Source of the DNA: a bacterium
GTDB taxonomy: Bacteria; Bacillota; Bacilli; Lactobacillales; Streptococcaceae
NCBI GenBank assembly: GCA_905221455.1
Contig: CAJNDF010000003.1
Span: forward strand, 124,001 to 188,000
Reading direction: 5' to 3'
DNA length: 64,000 nt
The translations under genes were made by a program, and so were the position numbers. This document shows positions 46,445 to 55,845 of this stretch, piece by piece (the first letter of the stretch is position 1; each line of letters begins with the position of its first letter). The notes beneath the pieces were generated by a model. It did not search any database and was not told the DNA's origin. It saw only the letters and a program-made list of their open reading frames with translations.

Positions 46445-47680
46445 ATGGATACAGGTAGTAGTGCCTTTATATTGATTTGTTCAGCCATGGTTTGTTTGAT
46501 GACACCGGCCTTGGCCTTCTTCTATGGTGGGCTAGGACGTCGTAAGAATGTTATCAATACCATGATGATGTCTGTTCTTCCCTTAGCTATAGCTTCTCTC
46601 TTGTGGATTGTTGCTGGCTACTCGCTTTCTTTTGGCGGTCATGGGAATTTCTTCGGTAATTTTAGTCACCTTTTTTTAAATGGTGTGTCTGAAACGGCCT
46701 CAAGCCGTGGTCTAACCATTCCTGATATGCTGTTTGCTGCTTTCCAGATGATGTTTTCAATTATCTGTGTGGCGATTTTGACGGGTTCAGTGGTAGGAAG
46801 GATGCGCTTTACACCTTTAGCCATCTTTGTTGTCTTTTGGTTACTTCTTGTCTACTATCCATTTGCACATATGGTTTGGGACGAAGGGCTCCTTGCTAAA
46901 TGGGGGACAATTGACTTCGCAGGTGGTGATGTGGTTCATATTACCTCGGGTGTATCGGCTTTGGTTCTAGCCATCGTTGTTGGTAAACGTCGTGATTTTG
47001 GCATTTTAGAACACCGTCCTCATAATGTTCCTTTTGTCCTATTGGGAGCGGGTCTCTTATGGTTTGGTTGGTTTGGTTTCAATGCAGGATCAGCCTTGGC
47101 TGCTAATGGCTTGGCAGTTCACGCGCTAGTAACCACCCATGTTTCAGCAGCTGCATCCATGTTTTCATGGCTAGCTCTTGAAAAATATGTGACAGGTCAT
47201 CCCTCTTTGGTCGGTGGTTCGACTGGGTTAGTGGCCGGACTTGTTGCCATCACACCTGGAGCAGGTTTTGTTTCAATTTGGAGTGCCATTCTAATTGGTC
47301 TTATGGTTAGTCCGATTTGTTTCTATGCTATTTCAGTCTTGAAGAAGCGTTTTGCCTATGATGATGCTTTGGATGCTTTTGGTTGCCATGGTGTCGGAGG
47401 CATCTTTGGTGGTTTGGCTACTGCGATTTTTACGACACCAGATTTAGCCCTAGATAAGGCCAATATTGGCTTGATTTATGGAAAGGCCCATCTGTTTATT
47501 GTGACCATCTTGGCTATTATCTTTACAGCTATTTGGTCTGCTCTTGTGACCTATGGTATTATTAAAGTAATTGCTCATTATATGCCTTTACGTGTTAGTG
47601 ACCGTGATGAGGCTATTGGTCTTGATGACTGTGAACACAAGGAAACAGCCTACCCAACCTTTATGGGTATGGATTCGTAG
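46445..47680 (+). CDS. amtB: Ammonium transporter
   Basis: 411 residues, about 11 membrane helices. Amt signatures: [12 protein letters not shown], the pore His pair region (DVVHITSG and [10 protein letters not shown]), [10 protein letters not shown]. It lets ammonia/ammonium cross the membrane and is blocked by P-II. The frame has an ATG at 46427, but [10 protein letters not shown] is 7 nt behind GGAG. glnK follows 10 bp downstream. Confidence 0.94.
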   Translation: MDTGSSAFILICSAMVCLMTPALAFFYGGLGRRKNVINTMMMSVLPLAIASLLWIVAGYSLSFGGHGNFFGNFSHLFLNGVSETASSRGLTIPDMLFAAFQMMFSIICVAILTGSVVGRMRFTPLAIFVVFWLLLVYYPFAHMVWDEGLLAKWGTIDFAGGDVVHITSGVSALVLAIVVGKRRDFGILEHRPHNVPFVLLGAGLLWFGWFGFNAGSALAANGLAVHALVTTHVSAAASMFSWLALEKYVTGHPSLVGGSTGLVAGLVAITPGAGFVSIWSAILIGLMVSPICFYAISVLKKRFAYDDALDAFGCHGVGGIFGGLATAIFTTPDLALDKANIGLIYGKAHLFIVTILAIIFTAIWSALVTYGIIKVIAHYMPLRVSDRDEAIGLDDCEHKETAYPTFMGMDS

Positions 47681-47690
47681 GAGGATACTG

Positions 47691-48032
47691 ATGAAAAAAA
47701 TAGAAGCGATTATTCGTTCGGATAAATTGGAAGATTTGAAAAATGCCTTGACTGGTAGTGGTTTGGCCAAAGGGATGACTGTGAGTCAAGTACTAGGTTA
47801 CGGTAATCAACGTGGCTTTGCAGAGTTTGTTCGTGGACAGCGCATTGTTCCCACCTTATTAGCTAAGGTTAAGGTTGAAATTGTAGTTAAGGATATGGCA
47901 GTTGACGAAGTTGTTGATGCCATTCGGAGCGCCGTGGCGACAGGAGAAGTTGGTGATGGGAAGATTTTTATTGTTCCTATTGATGATGTTGTCCGCATTC
48001 GTACTGGTGAACGTGGTGGAGACGCCATTTAA
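47691..48032 (+). CDS. glnK: Nitrogen regulatory protein P-II (GlnK type)
   Basis: 113 residues. Residues 1-36 and 58-113 follow the P-II fold, with the B loop ([11 protein letters not shown]) and the C-terminal RTGERG. The T-loop reads [14 protein letters not shown]; the Tyr uridylylated in enteric P-II is Val here, so modification at that site is impossible. It should bind ADP/ATP/2-oxoglutarate and close AmtB. Shine-Dalgarno GGAGG. Confidence 0.93.
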   Translation: MKKIEAIIRSDKLEDLKNALTGSGLAKGMTVSQVLGYGNQRGFAEFVRGQRIVPTLLAKVKVEIVVKDMAVDEVVDAIRSAVATGEVGDGKIFIVPIDDVVRIRTGERGGDAI

Positions 48033-48042
48033 TATAATGAAG

Positions 48043-48071
48043 GCTTAAACCAGTTGGTTTGGGTCTTTTTT
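48043..48071 (+). terminator. Terminator of amtB-glnK
   Basis: GCTTAAACCA / TGGTTTGGGT with G-T pairs, 2-nt loop, then CTTTTTT. Confidence 0.6.
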
Positions 48072-48122
48072 AGTGAATTTTGATATACTTAGAGGAGTTA
48101 GTATGATTGAGGGGGTGACCGA

Positions 48123-48242
48123 TTGGCGAAAGGAAAAAAGAAAAGCAAGTCGAAAGCTAGACTGAAAGTTCTAAGGAAAATCGTTTACATGACTTTATCG
48201 ACGGATTTAACTATCTTTTGCTCTGGTCTTGTGTTATACTAG
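48123..48242 (+). CDS. Possible 39-residue basic small protein
   Basis: TTG start at 48123 behind GAGGGGGTGA. The product begins with a highly basic AKGKKKSKSKARLK stretch and ends in a hydrophobic TIFCSGLVLY. It lies in the 350-bp region ahead of cshA. I do not know a matching family. Strong Shine-Dalgarno supports translation; the TTG start and small size leave doubt. Confidence 0.42.
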   Translation: MAKGKKKSKSKARLKVLRKIVYMTLSTDLTIFCSGLVLY

Positions 48243-48389
48243 ATAGGTTGCAAAGAAAACAGTACTTTTCTTTTGTGGAGAAGAAGCAACACGATTTTGT
48301 ATCCAGTATATGAAAATACGTCATAAAAAGAAAAGTATAAATTAAGCCCTATAGGGTGGCTTCGCACCACCTTTAGAAAGAAGAATAAC
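48243..48389 (+). promoter_or_regulatory. Leader of cshA
   Basis: 147-bp gene-free stretch. A hairpin GGTGG...CCACC (48355-48371) with a TTCG loop part lies about 20 nt before the GTG start. Imperfect AAAGAAAA/TTTTCTTT complementarity is also present. Long leaders ahead of DEAD-box helicases often control cold response; that is speculation here. Confidence 0.4.
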
Positions 48390-49937
48390 GTGAAATTTAA
48401 TGAATTAAACTTGTCTGCTGATTTACTAGCAGAGATTGAAAAAGCTGGTTTTGTAGAAGCTAGTCCGATCCAAGAACAAACCATTCCTTTGGCTTTAGAA
48501 GGTAAGGATGTTATCGGTCAAGCTCAGACTGGTACAGGAAAAACTGCAGCCTTTGGCTTGCCTACCCTTGAGAAAATCCGTACAGAAGAAGGGACCATCC
48601 AAGCCTTGGTTATCGCTCCAACTCGTGAACTAGCTGTCCAAAGTCAAGAAGAACTCTTCCGCTTTGGTCGTAGCAAGGGAGTCAAAGTCCGCTCAGTATA
48701 TGGTGGATCAAGCATTGAAAAACAAATTAAGGCTCTTAAATCTGGTGCCCATATCGTGGTGGGAACTCCAGGTCGCCTTTTGGACTTGATTAAACGAAAG
48801 GCCTTGAAATTACAAGACATTGAAACGCTTATCCTTGATGAAGCGGATGAAATGCTCAACATGGGCTTTCTTGAAGACATTGAAGCTATCATCTCACGTG
48901 TCCCTGAAAACCGTCAAACCTTACTTTTCTCAGCAACTATGCCAGATGCTATCAAACGTATCGGTGTTCAGTTTATGAAAGAACCTGAGCATGTAAAGAT
49001 TGCTGCCAAGGAATTGACAACAGAATTGGTTGACCAATACTATATCCGAGTTAAAGAACAAGAAAAGTTTGATACCATGACTCGTCTTATGGATGTGGAA
49101 CAGCCAGAACTTGCTATCGTATTTGGTCGTACAAAACGTCGTGTGGATGAATTGACTCGTGGTCTTAAAATCCGTGGTTTCCGTGCAGAAGGAATTCATG
49201 GCGATCTAGACCAAAACAAACGTCTTCGTGTCCTTCGTGACTTTAAAAATGGCAATCTTGATGTTTTGGTTGCGACAGACGTGGCAGCGCGTGGTTTGGA
49301 TATTTCAGGTGTGACCCATGTCTATAACTACGATATTCCACAAGATCCTGAAAGTTATGTTCACCGTATCGGTCGTACAGGTCGTGCTGGCAAGTCAGGT
49401 CAATCGATTACCTTTGTTGCTCCAAACGAAATGGGCTACCTTCAAATCATCGAAAACTTGACTAAGAAACGCATGAAAGGCTTGAAACCAGCGACAGCTG
49501 AAGAAGCCTTCCAAGCTAAGAAACAAGTAGCGCTCAAGAAAATCGAACGTGATTTTGCAGATGAGACAATCCGTGGCAACTTTGAGAAATTTGGTAAGGA
49601 TGCTCGCAAGTTGGCTGCTGAATTTACTCCAGAAGAATTGGCCATGTATATCTTGAGTCTGACTGTCCAAGATCCAGATAGCCTTCCTGAAGTGGAGATT
49701 GCGCGTGAAAAACCACTGCCATTTAAACCATCAGGTAATGGCTTCGGTGGTAAAGGTAAGGGAGGTCGTCGTGGAGATGACCGTCGTGGTGGTCGCCGTG
49801 ATGATTTCAAAAAAGGCAGTCGTGGAAATGATCGTTATGATAAGGAAAAACGTTACCGTAAGGATAATAAAAAACCACGTAATACTTCAAGTGAAAAGAA
49901 AACAGGCTTTGTTATTCGTAACAAGGGCGATAAATAA
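48390..49937 (+). CDS. cshA: DEAD-box ATP-dependent RNA helicase CshA
   Basis: 515 residues with a GTG start after AGAAAGAAG. Motifs in order: Q motif (ASPIQEQTIPLAL), AQTGTGKTAAF, PTRELA, TPGRLLDLI, DEAD (LILDEADEML), SAT (LLFSATMP), ARGLDISG and HRIGRTGRAGKSG. A C-terminal Gly/Arg-rich basic tail (GGKGKGGRRGDD) binds RNA. It unwinds RNA in decay and ribosome assembly. Ends at a strong terminator. Confidence 0.95.
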   Translation: MKFNELNLSADLLAEIEKAGFVEASPIQEQTIPLALEGKDVIGQAQTGTGKTAAFGLPTLEKIRTEEGTIQALVIAPTRELAVQSQEELFRFGRSKGVKVRSVYGGSSIEKQIKALKSGAHIVVGTPGRLLDLIKRKALKLQDIETLILDEADEMLNMGFLEDIEAIISRVPENRQTLLFSATMPDAIKRIGVQFMKEPEHVKIAAKELTTELVDQYYIRVKEQEKFDTMTRLMDVEQPELAIVFGRTKRRVDELTRGLKIRGFRAEGIHGDLDQNKRLRVLRDFKNGNLDVLVATDVAARGLDISGVTHVYNYDIPQDPESYVHRIGRTGRAGKSGQSITFVAPNEMGYLQIIENLTKKRMKGLKPATAEEAFQAKKQVALKKIERDFADETIRGNFEKFGKDARKLAAEFTPEELAMYILSLTVQDPDSLPEVEIAREKPLPFKPSGNGFGGKGKGGRRGDDRRGGRRDDFKKGSRGNDRYDKEKRYRKDNKKPRNTSSEKKTGFVIRNKGDK

Positions 49938-49939
49938 GA

Positions 49940-49967
49940 AAAAGCGGTTCAAAATGAATCGCTTTTT
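49940..49967 (+). terminator. Terminator of cshA
   Basis: AAAAGCGGTTC, 5-nt loop, GAATCGCTTTT, then TTA; one mismatch. Confidence 0.85.
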
Positions 49968-50119
49968 TATATAAGGAGACCGGATGGAAAAAGAAAGATA
50001 AATATAGTTATATTATATTATTATAATGTTATAATACGCAAAAACAGAGAGCTTGTCAATAGAAAAGAAGCAATTTAATTAAAAATATTCTTGTTTTTTC
50101 AAATTGCAATTAAATAAGC

Positions 50120-50164
50120 AATTTTCAGATAATAATTGAAAATTCAACCTGTTTATGTTATAAT
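50120..50164 (+). promoter_or_regulatory. codY promoter with CodY box
   Basis: AATTTTCAGATAATA (50120-50134) matches 13 of 15 positions of the CodY consensus. It directly precedes -35 TTGAAA (50136-50141), with a 17-nt spacer and extended -10 TGTTATAAT (TATAAT 50159-50164). This indicates autoregulation. Confidence 0.8.
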
Positions 50165-50190
50165 GATAGCGATTAAATTCGAGGTGAAAA

Positions 50191-50979
50191 ATGGCACATT
50201 TATTAGAAAAAACTAGAAAAATTACTTCTATCCTGAAGCGCTCAGACGAGCAGTTGCAGGAAGAACTCCCCTACAATGCGATTACCCGTCAATTGGCGGA
50301 TATTATTGACTGTAATGCTTGTATTGTTAACAGCAAGGGTCGTCTTCTTGGCTATTTTATGCGTTATAAAACCAATACAGATCGCGTGGAGCAATTCTTC
50401 CAAACGAAGATTTTCCCGGATGACTATGTACAGGGCGCGAACATGATTTACGATACAGAAGCCAATCTGACAGTGGATCATGATTTGAGTATTTTCCCTG
50501 TGGAAAGTCGTGCCGATTTTCCAGATGGCTTGACGACTATTGCACCGATTCATGTGTCAGGGATTCGCTTAGGGTCTTTGATTATTTGGCGTAATGATAA
50601 GAAATTTGAAGATGAGGACTTGATCCTTGTTGAGATTGCCAGTACCGTTGTTGGGATTCAGCTCCTCAACTTCCAACGTGAAGAAGATGAGAAAAATATC
50701 CGCCGTCGTACTGCTGTTACCATGGCGGTCAATACCCTTTCTTATTCAGAACTCCGTGCTGTTTCAGCAATTTTAGGGGAATTAAACGGAAACGAAGGAC
50801 AGTTGACTGCGTCAGTGATTGCAGATCGTATTGGAATTACTCGTTCTGTGATTGTCAATGCCCTTCGTAAACTTGAATCTGCGGGAATTATTGAAAGTCG
50901 CTCACTTGGAATGAAGGGAACCTACCTTAAGGTTTTGATTTCAGATATTTTTGAAGAAGTGAAGAAAAGAGATTACTAA
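50191..50979 (+). CDS. codY: Global transcriptional regulator CodY
   Basis: 262 residues: GAF domain (about 1-155) that binds branched-chain amino acids, and a winged helix at the C-terminus ([26 protein letters not shown], around 205-230). It represses amino-acid and nitrogen genes when nutrients are rich. Shine-Dalgarno GAGGTG. The stop overlaps the pncA start (TAATG). Confidence 0.96.
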   Translation: MAHLLEKTRKITSILKRSDEQLQEELPYNAITRQLADIIDCNACIVNSKGRLLGYFMRYKTNTDRVEQFFQTKIFPDDYVQGANMIYDTEANLTVDHDLSIFPVESRADFPDGLTTIAPIHVSGIRLGSLIIWRNDKKFEDEDLILVEIASTVVGIQLLNFQREEDEKNIRRRTAVTMAVNTLSYSELRAVSAILGELNGNEGQLTASVIADRIGITRSVIVNALRKLESAGIIESRSLGMKGTYLKVLISDIFEEVKKRDY

Positions 50980-51554
50980 TGGCTAAGGCTTTAATTTCGA
51001 TTGATTATACAGAAGATTTTGTGGCTGATAGTGGAAAATTGACAGCAGGTGCTCCAGCCCAGGCGATTTCAGATGCCATCAGCAAGGTGACTCGATTAGC
51101 TTTTGAACGCGGAGACTATATCTTCTTTACCATTGATGCTCACGAGGAAAATGATTGTTTCCATCCAGAAAGCAAGCTATTTCCTCCTCATAATTTGATT
51201 GGGACTAGTGGGCGTAATTTATACGGAGATTTGGGAACCTTTTATCAAGAGCATGGTTCAGACAGTCGTGTCTTTTGGATGGATAAACGCCATTACTCAG
51301 CTTTTTCAGGGACTGACCTGGATATTCGTTTGAGAGAGCGTCGCGTGTCTACAGTTATTTTAACAGGTGTCTTGACGGACATCTGTGTCCTACATACAGC
51401 TATAGATGCCTATAATCTAGGATATGATATCGAGATTGTAAAACCAGCTGTTGCATCTATCTGGCCTGAAAATCATCAATTTGCCCTAGGTCATTTCAAA
51501 AATACACTTGGAGCTAAGTTAGTAGATGAAAATCTAAATGAACTTTCAGACTAA
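50979..51554 (+). CDS. pncA: Nicotinamidase / isochorismatase-family hydrolase
   Basis: 191 residues. Catalytic triad: Asp in IDYTEDF (residue about 9), Lys in MDKRHYSAF, and Cys in TGVLTDICVLHTA. Metal ligands lie in DAHEENDCFHPES. It converts nicotinamide to nicotinic acid for NAD salvage. Coupled to codY by a one-base overlap. Confidence 0.9.
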   Translation: MAKALISIDYTEDFVADSGKLTAGAPAQAISDAISKVTRLAFERGDYIFFTIDAHEENDCFHPESKLFPPHNLIGTSGRNLYGDLGTFYQEHGSDSRVFWMDKRHYSAFSGTDLDIRLRERRVSTVILTGVLTDICVLHTAIDAYNLGYDIEIVKPAVASIWPENHQFALGHFKNTLGAKLVDENLNELSD

Positions 51555-51590
51555 CTTGCTTAGTAAAAATGAAAAAATCTGAAAAAAGTG

Positions 51591-51619
51591 TTGACAAGCA
51601 TCCCAAAAGTTGATATACT
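51591..51619 (+). promoter_or_regulatory. Promoter of tRNA-Leu
   Basis: TTGACA (51591-51596), 17-nt spacer, TATACT (51614-51619), about 10 nt ahead of the processed tRNA start region. Confidence 0.85.
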
Positions 51620-51634
51620 AGTAAAGTAATCGAC

Positions 51635-51720
51635 GCGGGGATGGCGGAATTGGCAGACGCGCAGGACTAAGGATCCTGTGACCGCTTTAGGTCGTGAGGG
51701 TTCAAGTCCCTCTCTCCGCA
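51635..51720 (+). tRNA. tRNA-Leu (AAG anticodon)
   Basis: 86-nt class II tRNA. The acceptor GCGGGGA pairs with TCTCCGC; the anticodon arm CAGGA/TCCTG has loop CTAAGGA giving anticodon AAG; a long variable arm follows; the T loop GGTTCAAGTCC is standard. The discriminator is A and CCA is not encoded. Confidence 0.96.
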
Positions 51721-51727
51721 TAGGATA

Positions 51728-51758
51728 AGAGTTAGCTGAGGCTAGCTCTTTTGTTTTT
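51728..51758 (+). terminator. Terminator of tRNA-Leu
   Basis: AGAGTTAGC, 4-nt loop, GCTAGCTCT, then TTTGTTTTTT. A second hairpin AGAGC...GCTCT with seven T follows at 51773-51799. Confidence 0.82.
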
Positions 51759-51861
51759 TATCTAATTCAAGTAGAGCGAAAAATTTTTGCTCTTTTTTTC
51801 GTATTTCATAAACATTTCATATTTGGGTTTTATAATAGTCTTACAAATATGGAGGTGACAA

Positions 51862-53139
51862 ATGAATCCAATCCAAAGAGCTTGGGCTTATGTCAGCAGA
51901 AAACGACTGAGAAGTTTTATTTTATTTCTGATTTTATTTGTCCTATTAGGCGGAATTTCAGCCTGTTTGACTCTGATGAAGTCCAATAAAACAGTGGAAA
52001 CCAATCTTTACAAATCACTCAACACATCTTTTTCTATTAAAAAGATAGAAAACGGACAGACTTTTAAGTTGTCGGACTTATCATCCGTGAGCCAGATTAA
52101 GGGGCTGGAAAATGTCTCTCCCGAACTCGAAATGGTCGCAAAACTGAAAGACAAGGAAGTAGTGAGTGGTGAGCAGAGCGTAAAACGTGATGATTTGTCA
52201 GCTGCGGATAAGAACTTGGTTAGCTTAACGGCTCTTGAGGATTCATCCAGGGATGTCACCTTTACCAGCTCGGCTTTCAATCTAAAAGAAGGGCGACACC
52301 TTGAAAAAGGGGATTCAAAGAAAATCCTAATCCACGAAGAGTTGGCTAAGAAAAACGGTCTTTCGCTTCATGACAAGATTGGCTTGGATACTGGACAGTC
52401 CGAATCTGGAAAAGGGCAAACAGTAGAATTTGAGATTATCGGCATCTTTTCTGGTAAAAAACAAGAGAAATTCACGGGCTTGTCTTCTGACTTCAGTGAA
52501 AACCAAGTCTTTACAGACTATGAAAGTAGCCAAAGTCTTTTGGGTAATGGTGAAGCTCAAGTCAGTGCAGCTCGCTTTTATGTAGAAAATCCTAAGGAAA
52601 TGGATGGACTCATGGAGCAGGTGGAAAACTTGTCCTTGGATAGTCAAGGTTACCAAGTCGAGAAGGAAAACAAGGCCTTTGAACAAATCAAAGACTCAGT
52701 AGCAACCTTCCAAACCTTCCTCACCATCTTCCTTTATGGGATGTTGATAGCAGGAGCAGGCGCCTTGATTTTAGTCTTGTCTCTCTGGTTGAGAGAACGA
52801 GTCTACGAAGTGGGGATTTTACTTGCACTTGGAAAAGGCAAAAGTTCCATCTTCCTCCAGTTCTGTTTAGAGGTAGTTTTGGTATCGCTTGGAGCTTTGC
52901 TTCCAGCATTTGTTGCAGGAAACGCCATCACATCTTACCTACTCCAAACTCTACTAGCAAGTGGAGATCAGGCAGCCCTACAAGACACGCTAGCAAAAGC
53001 AAGCAGTTTATCAACCAGCACCCTATCTTTTGCAGAATCCTATGTTTTTCTAGTTCTGCTTAGTTGCTTGTCTGTAGCCCTTTGTTTCCTATTCTTATTT
53101 AGAAAATCGCCTAAGGAAATTTTATCATCTATTAGTTAA
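51862..53139 (+). CDS. vex1: ABC transporter permease Vex1 (FtsX family)
   Basis: 425 residues. One N-terminal membrane helix (about 17-37), a large extracellular MacB-like domain, and a FtsX core of three C-terminal helices (YGMLIAGAGALILVLSLWLRE... ). Forms the membrane part of the Vex exporter with Vex3; linked in pneumococcus to export of the Pep27 peptide and vancomycin tolerance, though that role is disputed. Strong Shine-Dalgarno GGAGGTG. The ATPase gene is 12 bp downstream. Confidence 0.9.
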   Translation: MNPIQRAWAYVSRKRLRSFILFLILFVLLGGISACLTLMKSNKTVETNLYKSLNTSFSIKKIENGQTFKLSDLSSVSQIKGLENVSPELEMVAKLKDKEVVSGEQSVKRDDLSAADKNLVSLTALEDSSRDVTFTSSAFNLKEGRHLEKGDSKKILIHEELAKKNGLSLHDKIGLDTGQSESGKGQTVEFEIIGIFSGKKQEKFTGLSSDFSENQVFTDYESSQSLLGNGEAQVSAARFYVENPKEMDGLMEQVENLSLDSQGYQVEKENKAFEQIKDSVATFQTFLTIFLYGMLIAGAGALILVLSLWLRERVYEVGILLALGKGKSSIFLQFCLEVVLVSLGALLPAFVAGNAITSYLLQTLLASGDQAALQDTLAKASSLSTSTLSFAESYVFLVLLSCLSVALCFLFLFRKSPKEILSSIS

Positions 53140-53151
53140 GAAGGAGAAATC

Positions 53152-53784
53152 ATGACTTTATTACAATTGCACGACCTTACCTACCGTTATAAGAACACTG
53201 CTGAGGCAGTTTTATATCAGATCAATTATAATTTTGAACCCGGGAAATTTTACAGTATCATTGGTGAGTCAGGAGCAGGAAAATCCACTCTCTTGTCCCT
53301 CCTTGCTGGTCTAGATAGTCCTGTTGAAGGTTCGATTCTTTTTCAAGGAGAGGATATTCGTAAGAAGGGCTATTCTTACCATCGCATGCACCATATTTCC
53401 CTGGTCTTTCAAAATTATAACTTGATAGATTATCTTTCTCCACTGGAAAATATCCGCTTGGTCAACAAAAAGGCAAGCAAGGATACACTTCTTGAACTTG
53501 GTTTGGATGAAAGTCAGATCAAGCGGAATGTTCTCCAGTTATCAGGTGGTCAACAGCAACGTGTTGCCATCGCTCGTAGTCTGGTATCAGAAGCACCAGT
53601 GATTCTAGCAGATGAGCCAACAGGAAATCTGGATCCTAAAACTGCTGGAGATATTGTCGAACTGCTCAAATCACTTGCCCAGAAAACAGGTAAATGTGTG
53701 ATCGTCGTTACCCACAGTAAAGAAGTGGCACAAGCGTCAGATATTACACTTGAATTGAAGGATAAGAAATTGACTGAAATATAG
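53152..53784 (+). CDS. vex2: ABC transporter ATP-binding protein Vex2
   Basis: 210 residues. Walker [10 protein letters not shown] at about 40-48, signature [14 protein letters not shown], Walker B followed by DEPTGNLDP. LolD/MacB-type ATPase. It drives the Vex1/Vex3 permeases. A 334-bp structured gap separates it from vex3. Confidence 0.93.
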   Translation: MTLLQLHDLTYRYKNTAEAVLYQINYNFEPGKFYSIIGESGAGKSTLLSLLAGLDSPVEGSILFQGEDIRKKGYSYHRMHHISLVFQNYNLIDYLSPLENIRLVNKKASKDTLLELGLDESQIKRNVLQLSGGQQQRVAIARSLVSEAPVILADEPTGNLDPKTAGDIVELLKSLAQKTGKCVIVVTHSKEVAQASDITLELKDKKLTEI

Positions 53785-54118
53785 AATCTAGTTATTAAAC
53801 TTTAAAATAGTATTAGTTGGTAACCAGATACGTGTAAAGTAATAATAAACGAAGTGAGTCTTTAACAACTATTTCCCGCAGTAGTGATAGCCTAGATAAT
53901 AACAAAGTTATTATCTAGGCCGGAATTTTTGAGAGTAAAATAGTTTGGGGAACTATTTTAGCCTGAGCATAGAAATTAAAGGGCGAAGGGCTCAAAAATT
54001 AGGGATGAAATTCCTACAGGAAGTTGCTCCCGTCCGCACAATCTAAGGGAAATAGTAAAAAAATAATTTATATAAGTTATAAGACATAGAAATAAAACAA
54101 AATCTAGAAAGGGAACCT
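53785..54118 (+). ncRNA. Structured intergenic RNA candidate between vex2 and vex3
   Basis: No gene. Helices that can be drawn by eye: a perfect 14-bp hairpin (53890-53903 with 53907-53920, loop AAA); a 10-bp long-range helix AATTTTTGAG/CTCAAAAATT (53924-53933 with 53991-54000) that encloses a perfect 10-bp hairpin (53936-53945 with 53951-53960); and a weaker GGGA...TCCC stem-loop (54002-54031). This density is far above the surroundings. It could be a regulatory RNA of vex3, or the trace of a mobile element. The strand is assumed to be that of the operon. Confidence 0.5.
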
Positions 54119-55498
54119 ATGTTACACAACGCATTTGCCTATGTTACAAGGAAGTTTTTCAAATCGATTGTCATCTTCCTGATTATTCTCCTCATGGCGA
54201 GCTTGAGTTTGGTTGGCTTGTCAATCAAGGGAGCTACTGCCAAGGCTTCTCAGGAGACCTTTAAAAATATCACCAACAGCTTCTCCATGCAAATCAATCG
54301 TCGCGTCAATCAAGGAACGCCACGTGGTGCTGGGAATATTAAAGGTGAAGATATCAAAAAAATCACCGAAAACAAGGCCATCGAGTCTTATGTGAAACGC
54401 ATCAACGCTATCGGAGATTTGACTGGATATGAACTCATCGAAACGCCAGAAACCAAGAAAAATCTAACACCTGACCGTGCCAAACATTTTGGAAGTAGCT
54501 TGATGATTACAGGTGTTAATGATTCCTCTAAAGAAGACAAGTTTGTCTCTGGCTCTTATAAACTAGTCGAAGGTGAGCACCTAACCAACGACGACAAAGA
54601 TAAGATTCTCATGCACAAGGACTTGGCAGCAAAGCACGGCTGGAAAGTAGGGGATAAGGTCAAGTTGGACTCCAATATCTATGATGCGGACAATGAAAAA
54701 GGTGCCAAGGAAACAGTCGAAGTGACAATCAAGGGACTCTTTGATGGTCACAATAAGTCAGCAGTAACCTACTCACAAGAACTCTATGAAAATACAGCTA
54801 TCACAGACATTCACACTGCTGCGAAACTTTATGGATACACAGAAGACACAGCTATTTATGGGGACGCAACCTTCTTTGTAACAGCGGACAAGAACTTGGA
54901 TGATGTCATGAAAGAGTTGAATGGTATCAGTGGTATCAACTGGAAGAGCTACATACTCGTTAAGAGCTCCTCTAACTACCCAGCTCTAGAGCAATCCATC
55001 TCTGGCATGTACAAGATGGCCAACCTCCTCTTCTGGGGTAGCTTGAGCTTCTCAGTTCTTCTCCTTGCACTCTTGCTTAGTCTTTGGATCAATGCCCGTC
55101 GCAAGGAAGTGGGAATCCTCCTCTCTATCGGTCTCAAGCAGGCAAGTATCTTGGGGCAATTCATTACCGAATCTATCTTGATTGCCATTCCTGCTCTCGT
55201 TTCTGCGTACTTCCTAGCCAGCTACACAGCCCGTGCAATCGGAAACACTGTTCTTGCCAATGTGACTTCAGGTGTTGCCAAGCAAGCCAGCAAGGCTGCT
55301 CAAGCCTCTAACCTTGGTGGTGGTGCGGAAGTAGATGGCTTTAGTAAGACCTTGTCGAGCCTAGACATTTCCATTCAGACATCAGACTTTATCATCGTCT
55401 TTGTCTTAGCCTTGGTTCTAGTGGTTCTCGTTATGGCGCTTGCCTCAAGCAATCTCCTCAGAAAACAACCAAAAGAGCTCTTGCTGGATGGTGAATAA
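54119..55498 (+). CDS. vex3: ABC transporter permease Vex3 (FtsX family)
   Basis: 459 residues. N-terminal membrane helix (about 17-37), large external domain, and three C-terminal FtsX helices with a hydrophilic insert near residues 385-415 (KQASKAAQASNLGGGAEVDG). It pairs with Vex1 on the Vex2 ATPase. Shine-Dalgarno AAAGGG. A hairpin CTGAAAGCA/TGCTTTCAG lies behind it at 55594-55625. Confidence 0.9.
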   Translation: MLHNAFAYVTRKFFKSIVIFLIILLMASLSLVGLSIKGATAKASQETFKNITNSFSMQINRRVNQGTPRGAGNIKGEDIKKITENKAIESYVKRINAIGDLTGYELIETPETKKNLTPDRAKHFGSSLMITGVNDSSKEDKFVSGSYKLVEGEHLTNDDKDKILMHKDLAAKHGWKVGDKVKLDSNIYDADNEKGAKETVEVTIKGLFDGHNKSAVTYSQELYENTAITDIHTAAKLYGYTEDTAIYGDATFFVTADKNLDDVMKELNGISGINWKSYILVKSSSNYPALEQSISGMYKMANLLFWGSLSFSVLLLALLLSLWINARRKEVGILLSIGLKQASILGQFITESILIAIPALVSAYFLASYTARAIGNTVLANVTSGVAKQASKAAQASNLGGGAEVDGFSKTLSSLDISIQTSDFIIVFVLALVLVVLVMALASSNLLRKQPKELLLDGE

Positions 55499-55593
55499 GT
55501 TTGAAAAAATTAGTCTAAAATAGAGACTACATTTTGTTTTTCTATTCAAGAATGGTGGATAGAGAATGATTATTTAACAATTCAAAATAGTGC

Positions 55594-55625
55594 TGAAAGC
55601 AGTGGTGAAAATCATTGCTTTCAGT
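55594..55625 (+). terminator. Hairpin downstream of vex3
   Basis: CTGAAAGCA (55594-55602) and TGCTTTCAG (55617-55625) form a perfect 9-bp stem. Only a broken T-rich tail (TTGCTTTCTTTG) follows, so termination may be partial. Confidence 0.55.
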
Positions 55626-55634
55626 TGCTTTCTT

Positions 55635-55845
55635 TGTACTTTTGATGGTGGATGTGATATACTAAATCGTGGAGTTCAGTGGAAGGATAAATTACAATTT
55701 CTATATTCAAATATGCATAAAAATTTATTCATAATTTGCTTTTAAATAAAATAAATAGAAAACCTGTAGATATCTATCCAGACTGCAAAGGTAGACGGGC
55801 CTGCTGTGGCTGAATTTGCCTTTTTAAAAAATAGTGAGGAAAACA
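55635..55845 (+). promoter_or_regulatory. Promoter and leader of the LysM surface protein gene
   Basis: TTGTAC (55635-55640), 18-nt spacer, extended -10 TGATATACT (TATACT 55659-55664). An untranslated leader of about 170 nt follows, GC-richer near 55780-55810. No gene is seen in it. Confidence 0.65.

Noticed and set aside
53785..54118. Group II intron or IS remnant between vex2 and vex3
   Set aside because: No reverse transcriptase or transposase coding trace and no recognisable domain V; the structured-RNA reading is kept instead without a family name.
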